DNA of 9,005 nucleotides from a candidate division GN15 bacterium (lineage in GTDB: Bacteria; Zixibacteria; MSB-5A5; GN15; FEB-12): assembly GCA_014729205.1 (NCBI GenBank), contig WJKG01000392.1, positions 1-9,005 on the forward strand. Reading direction: 5' to 3'. The position numbers and the translations under genes were made by a program. The notes under the pieces are model-generated. The model searched no databases and had not been told where the DNA came from. It saw only the letters and a program-made list of their open reading frames with translations. Every line of letters begins with the position of its first letter. Within the stretch, counting starts at the first letter, position 1. Of this stretch, positions 1 through 7,378 are shown one piece after another.

Positions 1-420
1 AGCTGGGGCGGCGTGCTTTCGTACAACGCCTTCCGGCGTTGGGTGGTGGAGCCGGTAACCCGGATCTTCGACTCGCTAAAGGACACCAATGTTCCGCGGA
101 TCCTGTTTGTGAACAACGTAGCGCCTTATCTGGACCTGGTACGCGAGGTACCGTGTGAAGTGGTAGGAGTTGATTTTCGTCTGCCATTGAGGATGGCAAT
201 GGATGCCCTGCCGGACAAGGCAATTCAGGGTAATCTGGATCCATCGCTGCTGTTCGCCGGACCGGAGGCAGTTCGACATGGGACGCTTGAGATGCTCGAC
301 AGTGTGACCGATCTGGATCGGCTTATTGTCAATCTTGGCCACGGCATTCAGCCGGAGACGCCAATCGAATCAGTGGCTGCTTTCGTGGACACAGCGCATG
401 CATACAGGTGTCAGTCATGA
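1..420 (+). CDS. hemE: Uroporphyrinogen decarboxylase, C-terminal part (5' end outside window)
   Basis: This is the last 139 codons of uroporphyrinogen III decarboxylase, the cytosolic cofactor-free enzyme that decarboxylates the four acetate side chains of uroporphyrinogen III to give coproporphyrinogen III. The reading frame is open from base 1, beginning with SWGGVLSY, which matches the family's internal DSWxGxLS segment. The GTG at 13 is therefore an internal codon and not a start. Downstream are VGVDFRLPL (the family usually has W after the D), the QGNLDPSLL motif, and close to the C-terminus NLGHGIQPETP, a hallmark of HemE whose His lies in the active-site region. The gene ends in an ATGA overlap with hemN, which supports co-transcription and translational coupling. 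The rest of the enzyme and the operon promoter lie outside the window. The family assignment is firm. Confidence 0.96.
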   Translation, partial: SWGGVLSYNAFRRWVVEPVTRIFDSLKDTNVPRILFVNNVAPYLDLVREVPCEVVGVDFRLPLRMAMDALPDKAIQGNLDPSLLFAGPEAVRHGTLEMLDSVTDLDRLIVNLGHGIQPETPIESVAAFVDTAHAYRCQS

Positions 421-1817
421 CCAGTGGCTCGCACAACAGGAACGACGATACGGTTACGGTCGAACTGCTGCAGCGCTATGACCGACCCGGCCCGCGCTAC
501 ACCAGCTATCCCACCGTCCCCATGTGGAGCGATGCTGTCGGAGCAGAAGCGTACCGAGAAGCATTGCGGAATGCCTCGGTTCGAACTGACGAGCCGGTGG
601 CGCTCTATGTACATATCCCGTTTTGTCGCAGTCGCTGCTTCTACTGTGGCTGCAATACGTGTGTGACTCAGGATATGGAAGCGCCTCGGAACTACCTGGA
701 CCTTGTTTACCGCGAATGCGAAGAAGTTTCTCGACTGCTCGGCGACCGGCGAGGCATAGGCCAGCTTCACTTCGGTGGCGGAACTCCGACGTATATAGGT
801 GTCGAAGGACTTACCAAGGTCTTGGCTAAACTGCGTTCGCATTTTGACCTACTGCCGCGATGCGAGATGTCTATCGAGGTGGATCCTCGAACGGCCGGGC
901 GTCGGGCAGTGATGGAGCTGCGCCAATTGGGCTTCAACAGGGTCTCTTTCGGTGTACAGGACTTCGATCCCGATGTCCAGAAGGCGATTGGTCGGTTTCA
1001 GAGCACGGATCGCGTCCGTGAGGTGCTGAACGCCGCCCGCGAGGCAGATTACGCCGGTATCAACTTTGATCTCATTTATGGACTGCCACAGCAGACACCG
1101 GAGAGCTTTGCGCAGACACTGACGACCACCATTGAGATGCATCCGGACCGAATTGCACTGTATTCGTTCGCGTACCTGCCCAGACTTCGCCCCAACCAGA
1201 CGAGTATCAAGGAAGAAGAGCTTCCCGACACGCAGACTAAGTTCCAACTGTTCTCTGATGCTATCCGTGAACTGACGAATGCGGGTTACCGTCAGATTGG
1301 CATGGACCATTTTGCACTTCCCCAGGACGAGTTGTCCCGCGCGCAGGAGGACGGCCGGTTGCATCGGAATTTCATGGGGTATACGGTGCAGGCAGCACAG
1401 GAAATGGTCGGCATAGGTATGTCGGCAATTGGCTATATAGACAACACGTTCGTTCAGAACGCCAGCAGCCTCGAAGCATATCAATCTGCCATCGAAACCG
1501 AAGGTCTTGCTGTCTACCGCGGTTTGAAGCTCTCGCGCGATGATGTCGTTCGTCGCTACGTGATCTCGGAGCTGATGTGCAACTTCGCCATGGTCTACGA
1601 CCAGCTTGAATCCCGCCTCGATGTGAACTACGAGGACTACTTCGCCTCCGAGGATGAACGTCTGGAACCGTTCATTGAGGATGGGTTGCTTCGTCGTGAC
1701 GCGGAAGGGCTGAAGGTAACGCCAATCGGGCGCACCTTTGTGCGCAATATTGCTATGGCTTTCGATGCCTACTTGAAGGACCCTTCTCGCGGCGGCACTT
1801 TCTCGAGGACTATCTGA
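417..1817 (+). CDS. hemN: Oxygen-independent coproporphyrinogen III dehydrogenase (radical SAM HemN)
   Basis: Radical-SAM enzyme that oxidatively decarboxylates two propionates of coproporphyrinogen III to vinyls, giving protoporphyrinogen IX without oxygen. From ATG 417 the protein has 466 residues, close to the roughly 457 of E. coli HemN. The N-terminus carries RPGPRYTSYPT (about 23-33), typical of true HemN. YVHIPFC begins the cluster motif CxxxCxxCxC at C70, C74, C77 and C79; the first three bind the 4Fe-4S cluster and the fourth marks genuine HemN rather than HemW-like paralogues. GGGTP (120-124) binds the SAM amino group, and IEVDPR, DLIYGLPQQTPESF and GMDHFALPQDEL follow the E. coli order. 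ATG 417 is chosen over an in-frame GTG at 408 because AGGTG (406-410) sits 6 nt upstream of it and it forms an ATGA overlap with hemE. HemH starts 1 nt after the stop. Confidence 0.97.
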   Translation: MTSGSHNRNDDTVTVELLQRYDRPGPRYTSYPTVPMWSDAVGAEAYREALRNASVRTDEPVALYVHIPFCRSRCFYCGCNTCVTQDMEAPRNYLDLVYRECEEVSRLLGDRRGIGQLHFGGGTPTYIGVEGLTKVLAKLRSHFDLLPRCEMSIEVDPRTAGRRAVMELRQLGFNRVSFGVQDFDPDVQKAIGRFQSTDRVREVLNAAREADYAGINFDLIYGLPQQTPESFAQTLTTTIEMHPDRIALYSFAYLPRLRPNQTSIKEEELPDTQTKFQLFSDAIRELTNAGYRQIGMDHFALPQDELSRAQEDGRLHRNFMGYTVQAAQEMVGIGMSAIGYIDNTFVQNASSLEAYQSAIETEGLAVYRGLKLSRDDVVRRYVISELMCNFAMVYDQLESRLDVNYEDYFASEDERLEPFIEDGLLRRDAEGLKVTPIGRTFVRNIAMAFDAYLKDPSRGGTFSRTI

Positions 1818-1818
1818 G

Positions 1819-2769
1819 ATGGCCAGTTCCCGTACAGCGGTGTTGCTCATCGCGATGGGTGGCCCGGACTCACTCGAAGCCATCCCCCGTTACCTGTACA
1901 ACATCTTCTCGGATCGCACGCTGATTCAACTCCCTGGAGGGGCCATACTGCAAAAGCCGTTCGCTCGCCTCATCTCGCGACTGCGCAGCAAGAAAGTAGC
2001 CGAACATTACAAGCTGATTGGCGGATCGTCGCCGCTGCTCAAGTGGACGGCCGCTCAGGCAGGTTTGCTCGAGAGCACGCTTGTCGATCGTGGTCAGCGG
2101 GTGAAGAGCTATGTCGGCATGCGATACTATGAACCGACAATTGCTGAGGCCGTACGGCAAATACATGCCGATGGCTGCGATCACATTATCGTGCTTCCCA
2201 TGTACCCGCAATACACGATCGCAACCACCGGCTCCAGTGTCATGGAACTGGGAAGGGTGCTTAAGGGATACAGCTCACTCAGTTGGGATCTGGTCAAGGA
2301 CTTCCACGACTATCCACCCTTTGTGGACCTTGTCCGTGATTACATCGATAGGCACACCGACGTGGACGACATCCTGCTGTTTACTGCACATTCGCTGCCG
2401 CGCAAGTTTGTCGATGAGGGCGATCCGTATGTCGATCAGGTGAAGTGCACCGCCGAACTGGCTGCCGGTGGCAGGGAATACCATGTCTCATTCCAGAGCC
2501 GTACCGGGCCGGTGGAGTGGGTGGGACCGGATACGATCGACGAAACCAAACGCCTCGTTGCCGAAACGAACAAACAAATATGCCTCGTGCCCGTGGCATT
2601 CGTGTGCGACCACATTGAAACCCTGTATGAATTGGATATCGAGCTGCCCCAGCTTGTCGGAGAACGCGAGCGGCTGTACCGTCTGCCGATGTTCAACGAT
2701 GATCCCCGGTTCGCCGAAGTGCTGGCGGACCTGGTAAGCGACAGGATTCCCTCGCATGCCGGATCGTGA
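1819..2769 (+). CDS. hemH: Ferrochelatase
   Basis: Inserts ferrous iron into the porphyrin ring, the last step of haem synthesis; the bacterial enzymes are soluble or peripherally attached to the membrane. At 316 residues it matches the bacterial single-domain length. Visible family motifs are LLIAMGGPDSLEAIPRYL at the N-terminus, YKLIGGSSPL, VGMRYYEPTI, VLPMYPQYTIATTGSS, FTAHSLPRKFVDEGDPY with catalytic His191, SFQSRTG and FVCDHIETLYELD with Glu267, the usual metal-site partner. Cysteines are at 120, 210, 255 and 263. There is no Cys-rich C-terminal extension of the kind that binds the 2Fe-2S cluster in animal enzymes. ATG 1819 is preceded by GAGGA (1805-1809) 9 nt upstream. The 3' end overlaps the next gene by 14 nt. 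Because HemN in the same operon makes protoporphyrinogen, the substrate is inferred to be protoporphyrin IX rather than coproporphyrin III. Confidence 0.97.
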   Translation: MASSRTAVLLIAMGGPDSLEAIPRYLYNIFSDRTLIQLPGGAILQKPFARLISRLRSKKVAEHYKLIGGSSPLLKWTAAQAGLLESTLVDRGQRVKSYVGMRYYEPTIAEAVRQIHADGCDHIIVLPMYPQYTIATTGSSVMELGRVLKGYSSLSWDLVKDFHDYPPFVDLVRDYIDRHTDVDDILLFTAHSLPRKFVDEGDPYVDQVKCTAELAAGGREYHVSFQSRTGPVEWVGPDTIDETKRLVAETNKQICLVPVAFVCDHIETLYELDIELPQLVGERERLYRLPMFNDDPRFAEVLADLVSDRIPSHAGS

Positions 2770-4135
2770 TGTTGTCATAATCGGGGGCGGGATCTCGGGA
2801 TTGACGGCTCTGCATTTCCTTCGCACACGCCAACCCGACGGGACAGTCACTTTACTTGAGGCCGCTGCTCGTCTTGGGGGCACTATCGGAACGGATCATG
2901 TCCAGGGGCATAGTTTCGACTGGGGTCCCAACGGCTTTCTGGATCGCGAGCCGCTCACGCTGCAAGTGTGTGACGAACTTGGGCTGGATGACACGCTCGA
3001 GCGGGCCAATCCCAATGTCAGCAATCGGTTTATCTGTCGCGACAGTACGCTGCGAGCGGTACCGAGCTCACCGGGGAAGTTCCTGACCTCGGACATTCTG
3101 AGTTTGAAAGGTCGTCTGCGAGTACTCTGGGAACCCTTTGCACCGTCCGCCAATGCCAAAGACGAGTCGATCTATGACTTCGCCAGCCGACGTATCGGTC
3201 GTGAGGCCGCCGACTATCTCGTGCAGCCAATGGTCTCCGGCGTGTATGGAGGTGTCGCGACGAAGCTCTCGCTTAAGTCGTGCTTCTCAATCATGCACAA
3301 GATGGAATCGGAGCACGGCTCATTAGTCAAAGCCATGATTGCGCGCAAGCGGGCAGCGAAGGCCGAGGGCAAGAAGAGCGGGGGACCGTCGGGACCGGGA
3401 GGGTGGCTGACCTCGTTCTCGGGTGGATTGTATGCCTTGATCGAGCGATTCCATGAACTGTATCGTGATCACATTCGTCTGGAAGCTCCAGTCGAGAGTC
3501 TCACTCGTGATGATGAGTCATGGGTGGTTCATTGCTCCACTGGCGAGACTCTGTCCGCTCGAAGTGTCATAATCGCTACCCCATCGTATAAGGCGGCTGA
3601 TATGGTTCAGTCAGTCTCGAAACGACTGAGTGACCATCTGGCCGCTATCCCATATGCACCTATCGCCGTTGTATGCACAGGATTCGATCGAGAAGCTGTT
3701 GTCCATCCCCTTGACGGTTTTGGCTTTCTGGTACCTGCGAAGGAAAAGAGGGATATCCTTGGATCCATATGGACCTCGTCCATTTTCGCCGACCGGGCTC
3801 CGGGCGGGCAGGTGCAGTTCCGGACCATGCTCGGCGGTGATGGTAACCACGCTGTTACAGATTGGTCCGATACGGAACTTGTCACACGAGCGTGCGGTGA
3901 CCTGAAGGACATTGTCGGCCTGAAGGCAGAGCCGACAGTGGCCAGAGTGTATCGATGGGATCGGGGAATTCCGCAGTTCGTGATTGGCCATGGCGAGCGA
4001 ATGGCGAGTGTCGAAAAGGAACTGATCGAATTGCCGGGACTGCATCTTGCGGGCAATGCGTACTATGGAATCGGTCTGAATGACTGCGTGAAGCAGGCCT
4101 TGTACGTAACAGACCGCATTCGTAACGACCAATAA
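2756..4135 (+). CDS. hemY: FAD-dependent protoporphyrinogen oxidase (HemY/PPOX type)
   Basis: Oxidises protoporphyrinogen IX to protoporphyrin IX by six electrons, with FAD and normally molecular oxygen. The 459-residue length is usual for the family. The N-terminal dinucleotide fold shows VVIIGGGISGL (6-16) followed by EAAARLGG (35-42), then FDWGPNGF, which resembles the conserved WGPNxF segment. YLVQPMVSGVYGG (154-166) and FSGGLYALIERF (221-232) are recurrent PPOX blocks. The C-terminus carries YRWDRGIPQF (about 399-408) and the FAD-closing motif LAGNAYYGIGLNDCV (431-445). No signal peptide is seen, so it is likely peripheral on the inner membrane. The start overlaps hemH by 14 nt, with AGGA at 2743-2746 giving 9-nt spacing. 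HemY homologues in Gram-positives can use coproporphyrinogen instead; HemN next door argues for protoporphyrinogen here, but that is inference. Some authors call this class HemG or PgoX. Confidence 0.93.
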   Translation: MPDRDVVIIGGGISGLTALHFLRTRQPDGTVTLLEAAARLGGTIGTDHVQGHSFDWGPNGFLDREPLTLQVCDELGLDDTLERANPNVSNRFICRDSTLRAVPSSPGKFLTSDILSLKGRLRVLWEPFAPSANAKDESIYDFASRRIGREAADYLVQPMVSGVYGGVATKLSLKSCFSIMHKMESEHGSLVKAMIARKRAAKAEGKKSGGPSGPGGWLTSFSGGLYALIERFHELYRDHIRLEAPVESLTRDDESWVVHCSTGETLSARSVIIATPSYKAADMVQSVSKRLSDHLAAIPYAPIAVVCTGFDREAVVHPLDGFGFLVPAKEKRDILGSIWTSSIFADRAPGGQVQFRTMLGGDGNHAVTDWSDTELVTRACGDLKDIVGLKAEPTVARVYRWDRGIPQFVIGHGERMASVEKELIELPGLHLAGNAYYGIGLNDCVKQALYVTDRIRNDQ

Positions 4136-4250
4136 GCTGTCCGCCAGGCTTCTGAGTTCATTGCCCTGACCGTCGTCGCTGCCAACTGCATCTGAAACGG
4201 TTCTATGCACACCGATGACTCTCGCGTACCACGGCTCAGCCCCGACCGTT

Positions 4251-4302
4251 GAGTCTCCGGACTACTCCGAGCGAAGCAGAGATTATGAGTCTTTAGACTA
4301 CT
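4251..4302. repeat. Pair of 16-nt near-identical direct repeats with palindromic arms
   Basis: Two copies, GAGTCTCCGGACTACT at 4251-4266 and GAGTCTTTAGACTACT at 4287-4302, differ at only three central positions and start 36 bp apart. Each contains inverted arms: AGTC/GACT in the first and AGTCT/AGACT in the second. They lie in the 235-bp convergent spacer between the hemY stop and the 3' end of the tRNA gene. A clear hairpin followed by a T-run, as expected for an intrinsic terminator, was not found in this spacer on the + strand. The function is unknown; protein-binding sites or a degenerate repeat family are possibilities. Confidence 0.45.
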
Positions 4303-4370
4303 ATACACGGTTTAGTCGTAGATGGGATACTGCTTCAACATTGCAAAGCCCCTGGAGATTCGCCAAAAAA

Positions 4371-4446
4371 TGGTGACCCCAACGGGAGTCGAACCCGTGT
4401 TTACGCCGTGAAAGGGCGTCGTCCTAGGCCACTAGACGATGGGGTC
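4371..4446 (-). tRNA. tRNA-Glu (anticodon TTC), CCA encoded
   Basis: The reverse complement folds into a complete 76-nt cloverleaf. The acceptor stem is GACCCCA with TGGGGTC, followed by discriminator A and an encoded CCA (4371-4373). The D stem is GTCT with GGAC. The anticodon stem is ACGCC with GGCGT, closing the loop CTTTCAC with anticodon TTC (4410-4412). The variable loop has 4 nt, and the T stem ACGGG with CCCGT closes the loop TTCGACT. The layout and sequence closely follow bacterial tRNA-Glu, which reads GAA and GAG. Glutamyl-tRNA also feeds the C5 route to 5-aminolevulinate, so its position beside a haem operon is notable but probably coincidental. Six T residues follow the CCA directly on the transcribed strand (4365-4370). 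Confidence 0.98.
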
Positions 4447-4470
4447 ACTCATTCGTTACATCGGCAGAAC

Positions 4471-4498
4471 ATTATACCTGATAAATCACTCAAGTCAA
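4471..4498 (-). promoter_or_regulatory. Sigma-70-type promoter of tRNA-Glu
   Basis: On the - strand, TTGACT (4498-4493, 5 of 6 to the -35 consensus) is followed after 16 bp by a perfect TATAAT (4476-4471). Transcription would begin near 4464, about 18 nt before the mature tRNA 5' end at 4446, a typical short leader for RNase P removal. The placement and near-consensus hexamers fit a strong stable-RNA promoter. Confidence 0.85.
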
Positions 4499-4610
4499 GA
4501 ACTGTTCCCCACACGGCAAGACTATCGTATCACCCTCGCCCCGAAACCAATACCCCAATAAATCGACTGGAGAAACACCACCAACGCTCAAACCGGCTAC
4601 ACCAACAATG

Positions 4611-4639
4611 TTGACCCGGAAGCAGCACAACGCCATACT
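4611..4639 (+). promoter_or_regulatory. Candidate sigma-70 promoter of the two-component operon
   Basis: TTGACC (4611-4616, 5 of 6) and CATACT (4634-4639, 4 of 6) are separated by 17 bp. Transcription would be expected to start about 7 nt beyond the -10, essentially at the ATG at 4646. No Shine-Dalgarno sequence is visible in the 20 nt before that ATG, so the transcript may be leaderless. A short inverted repeat, CAACA-A-TGTTG (4603-4613), touches the -35 element and could be an operator. This is a motif match by eye only. Confidence 0.4.
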
Positions 4640-4645
4640 ACGGGT

Positions 4646-5974
4646 ATGTTCACTGGTACGAGAAAGCTGCTGCTGGTGGGGCTGTTCACCATAGCCATAA
4701 TCGTTCTGGTCAATCTGGCCTGGTGGCTGTTCTACCAGAAGAGTGCTGAGCTACTGGATCAACAACTGGCCCGTCGCCTCGCGGCGATTGCCTCGGTGAC
4801 GACATCATCGGTCAACACTCCTGCGGTTGAGAATCTCGCCGCCGGAGGACTGCAAGCGTACTCCGATGTACTCAACCAATTGGAGGAAGTCCGGAATGCT
4901 GACTCATTGGCGGAGGTGTTCATTCTCGATGAGCGCTATCGCTACCTGGTCACCACTGCGCAGCAGGCCGACAGTGTCTACCTGTTGGGAGATTTACACT
5001 CTCACCTGCTCGACTCGCTTCTTTTCAGTCTGCATTCGGGCGCGCTGGTCACCGAGCCGCATCAGACCGGCCAGGTCGTCCTGCGCTCCGCGTTCGCTCC
5101 GCTGGTCGATGCGGATGGATTAGCCGTGGCAGTCCTTGGCGTCGAGGCCAGCGTCGACTACTACGATGTGCTCGAAGATCTTCGGACCAACCTGTACTAT
5201 TCCACCGGACTCTCCGTGTTGATTGGGTTGGTCTTTGGACTGTTGTTCGTGCTCTACCAGCGGCGCGTCAATCTGGCCGAGCGGCAGTTGTTTGCCTCGG
5301 AGACCCAGTCATTCCTGGGACGCATGGTGGCGGTTGTCTCTCACGAACTGAAGAACCCCCTGATGATTATACGCGGCTCGGCCGAGCGAATTCGCCGCAA
5401 GCACGAGAGCGATGAGGCCAGCTATATACTCGAGGAGGTCGATCGCCTCAATGATATAGTTGGCGGCTATCTCAACTTCGCTCGAAGCGGCCAGTCGCTG
5501 GTGGAATCGGAGCAGCGCCAAACGGTCGAACTGGCCGGCCTGGTTGCCAATACCCGCGAGCACTTGTACCAGCGGTATCCAGAGCACAAGATTCGCTGGA
5601 TCGGCGAGCTGCAGCCGGCATCGGTGACGATCAAAGGGTACCCCCGTTCACTTCGACAAGTGCTTCTCAACTTGCTTATAAATGGTGTCGATGCTTGCCT
5701 GGCCGGTGAGAAACCGGTTGCCGTCGGAATCACAATTGAGACTGGACGCTCCGACGTGATCCTGACCGTACACGACGAGGGAGTAGGTTTGAATTCAGCG
5801 CAGATGAAGACCGTTTTCACTCCGTTCTTCACGACCAAAACCAGCGGCTCGGGTCTCGGGCTCTATGTCAGCAGAAAACTTGTTGAAGAAATGGGTGGGA
5901 GTATGGATCTTGTCTCCCAGCCGGGCAAGGGCACGCAGATCACGATACGACTAAGACGCGACGACGGGACTTGA
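4646..5974 (+). CDS. Membrane sensor histidine kinase, NtrB-like, with extracytoplasmic Cache-like sensor
   Basis: This 442-residue protein autophosphorylates and passes phosphate to the response regulator encoded 1 nt downstream. Transmembrane segments at about 8-30 and 186-205 enclose a roughly 155-residue extracytoplasmic domain. AEVFILDERYRYLVTT (89-104) and FAPLVDADGLAVAVLGVEAS (150-169) have the pattern of single-Cache/PDC sensor folds. No HAMP domain is recognisable; a short linker (206-224) leads straight to HisKA with H-box SHELKNP, phosphoacceptor His233. The ATPase domain has N-box NLLINGVDA (342-350, Asn346), G1 DEGVGL (377-382), F-box FTPFFTTK (391-398) and G2 GSGLGLY (401-407). 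The sequence class resembles kinases paired with NtrC-type regulators. ATG 4646 gives a proper positively charged N-terminus before TM1 but lacks a visible ribosome-binding site. The ligand cannot be told from sequence. Confidence 0.93.
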   Translation: MFTGTRKLLLVGLFTIAIIVLVNLAWWLFYQKSAELLDQQLARRLAAIASVTTSSVNTPAVENLAAGGLQAYSDVLNQLEEVRNADSLAEVFILDERYRYLVTTAQQADSVYLLGDLHSHLLDSLLFSLHSGALVTEPHQTGQVVLRSAFAPLVDADGLAVAVLGVEASVDYYDVLEDLRTNLYYSTGLSVLIGLVFGLLFVLYQRRVNLAERQLFASETQSFLGRMVAVVSHELKNPLMIIRGSAERIRRKHESDEASYILEEVDRLNDIVGGYLNFARSGQSLVESEQRQTVELAGLVANTREHLYQRYPEHKIRWIGELQPASVTIKGYPRSLRQVLLNLLINGVDACLAGEKPVAVGITIETGRSDVILTVHDEGVGLNSAQMKTVFTPFFTTKTSGSGLGLYVSRKLVEEMGGSMDLVSQPGKGTQITIRLRRDDGT

Positions 5975-5975
5975 T

Positions 5976-7310
5976 ATGGCACAGATTCTGGTAGTTGACG
6001 ATGAGCCCAAGATGACCTCGCTGATATGTGGCACCCTGGAGGATGCCGGCCACAGGGTGACTACAACGACCGACCCGGCCGAAGCGCTGGGGCTTATTGA
6101 GAATCACGCCTACGATATAGTGATCACTGATCTGTCCATGCCGAAGGTCTCCGGGATGGAGATAATGGAGGCTGCCCTGACCAAGGGCGGTGCTGAGGTA
6201 ATAATGATGACCGCTTATGGCACCGCCGAATCGGCCGTCAGAGCACTGAAGGCCGGAGCAGCGGACTACTTGCTCAAGCCGTTTTCGTTCGATGAGTTGG
6301 AGCATCTGGTGGCACGCCTGGCCCAGAAGCAGAAACTAAGCTCGCTTTCGGAGCACTATCAGCAGGAGTTGAAGGCTCGGACGTCAGACACGTTTATCGG
6401 TGAATCGGCTGCAGCACAAAAAGTTAAGGAGCTCGTTCAGAAGGTGGCAGCAACCGATGCCACCGTCCTCGTCTCTGGCAAATCCGGTACCGGTAAGGAA
6501 CTGGTTGCCAGGATGGTACATGAGCTCTCCAGCAGGCGCGAACGGCCATTTATCGCCATCAACTGCGCTGCCCTGACCGAGACCTTGCTGGAGTCGGAAC
6601 TGTTCGGTCATGAGAAGGGAGCTTTCACAGGGGCTACTGCTCGAAAGCGGGGCCGGTTTGAACTGGCTGATACCGGAACGATATTTCTGGATGAAATAGC
6701 CGAGATGGCGCCCAACATGCAGTCGAAGCTTCTGCGGGTTCTGGAAGAAGGCAAACTGGATCGTGTCGGCGGAGTCGATTTGATCGATATAGATGTTCGA
6801 GTGGTTGCGGCCACCAATCGTGACCTTCGCAGCGAGATTGCACAGGGGAGATTTCGTGAGGATCTCTTCTTCCGGTTGAATGTCTTTCCCATCCAGATGC
6901 CCTCGCTGGCTGAGCGCCGCGAGGACATACCGGCTCTTGCCGAGCACTTTCTGGCTCAGCAGAGATATCGCCACGGGACACTGTCGGATGAAGTCAAGAG
7001 CCTGTTGATGAGCTATGACTGGCCCGGCAATGTGCGTGAGTTGCGGAACGTACTGGAACGAGCCATTATTCTGGCTGGCGATGAACCACTGTCTCCAGAG
7101 GAGTTTTCGTTGGAGGCTGCCGACAATCCTATTATTGTAGAGTCAACATCGAAAGGCGTCGGGGAGAAGGGCCTTGAGTCGGCCGAAAAGGAGATGATTC
7201 TTGATGCCCTCAGCCGCGCCAAGGGGAACAAGACAGAGGCGGCCAAACTGCTGAAGATAACCCGACGTCGGCTCTACAGCCGGATGAAGGCGCATGATAT
7301 TGAGCCCTGA
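5976..7310 (+). CDS. NtrC-family sigma-54-dependent response regulator
   Basis: A 444-residue transcription activator with three domains. The receiver (1-115) has acidic pair Asp8/Asp9, phosphoacceptor Asp52, switch Thr79 and Lys101. The AAA+ domain (about 140-370) has Walker A GKSGTGKE (168-175), where the second residue is usually Glu. It also has the sigma-54-contacting loop GAFTGA (215-220, intact) and Walker B GTIFLDE (234-240). Further on it carries the FREDLFFRLNVFPI block that includes the arginine-finger region. A Fis-type helix-turn-helix occupies about 403-441 (KGNKTEAAKLLKITRRRLYS). An intact GAFTGA means it should activate RNA polymerase with sigma-54 and not merely bind DNA. It starts 1 nt after the kinase stop, with GGGA 6 nt upstream of the ATG, so the two form an operon. 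The next gene downstream has a sigma-54-like promoter and an inverted repeat at enhancer distance, making it a likely target. Confidence 0.96.
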   Translation: MAQILVVDDEPKMTSLICGTLEDAGHRVTTTTDPAEALGLIENHAYDIVITDLSMPKVSGMEIMEAALTKGGAEVIMMTAYGTAESAVRALKAGAADYLLKPFSFDELEHLVARLAQKQKLSSLSEHYQQELKARTSDTFIGESAAAQKVKELVQKVAATDATVLVSGKSGTGKELVARMVHELSSRRERPFIAINCAALTETLLESELFGHEKGAFTGATARKRGRFELADTGTIFLDEIAEMAPNMQSKLLRVLEEGKLDRVGGVDLIDIDVRVVAATNRDLRSEIAQGRFREDLFFRLNVFPIQMPSLAERREDIPALAEHFLAQQRYRHGTLSDEVKSLLMSYDWPGNVRELRNVLERAIILAGDEPLSPEEFSLEAADNPIIVESTSKGVGEKGLESAEKEMILDALSRAKGNKTEAAKLLKITRRRLYSRMKAHDIEP

Positions 7311-7351
7311 GCAAATCATGATCGGTTTGTCCGTCTTGCGCCTGAGGGTTC

Positions 7352-7378
7352 ATCGTAATGTACCCATTGGTACACGAT
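7352..7378. promoter_or_regulatory. Inverted repeat, candidate enhancer (UAS) for the NtrC-type activator
   Basis: TGTACC (7359-7364), a CATT spacer and GGTACA (7369-7374) form a perfect 6+6 inverted repeat. Outer arms ATCG (7352-7355) and CGAT (7375-7378) extend it, with three unpaired bases TAA on the left. Its centre is about 85 bp upstream of the GG of the candidate sigma-54 element, or near -109 from the predicted transcription start, where NtrC-family enhancer sites commonly lie. No T-run follows it, which argues against a terminator. Assignment to the adjacent regulator is inference. Confidence 0.5.

Noticed and set aside
849..1883. 344-codon open frame on the - strand opposite hemN
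   Set aside because: It lies wholly antisense to a strongly conserved hemN and the start of hemH, and its translation shows no recognisable domain. It is a shadow of the codon bias of the real gene.
3611..4210. 199-codon open frame on the - strand opposite the 3' half of hemY
   Set aside because: It is antisense to conserved hemY motifs, without its own ribosome-binding site or recognisable domain.
4271..4277. GCGAAGC, a sequence known to form a very stable DNA mini-hairpin
   Set aside because: A seven-base match is expected often by chance and nothing around it suggests a role.
4371..4446. tRNA-Glu as the attachment site of an integrated element
   Set aside because: No integrase, no duplicated tRNA 3' end and no phage-like genes were seen on either side in the window.
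4408..4614. 68-codon + strand open frame crossing the tRNA gene
   Set aside because: It overlaps the antisense strand of tRNA-Glu and its promoter and its product has no protein-like pattern.
7352..7378. Inverted repeat after the regulator gene as an intrinsic terminator
   Set aside because: The stem is short with a bulge and is not followed by a T-run; the only nearby T-run (7415-7420) has no convincing hairpin before it. Position favours a protein-binding site.
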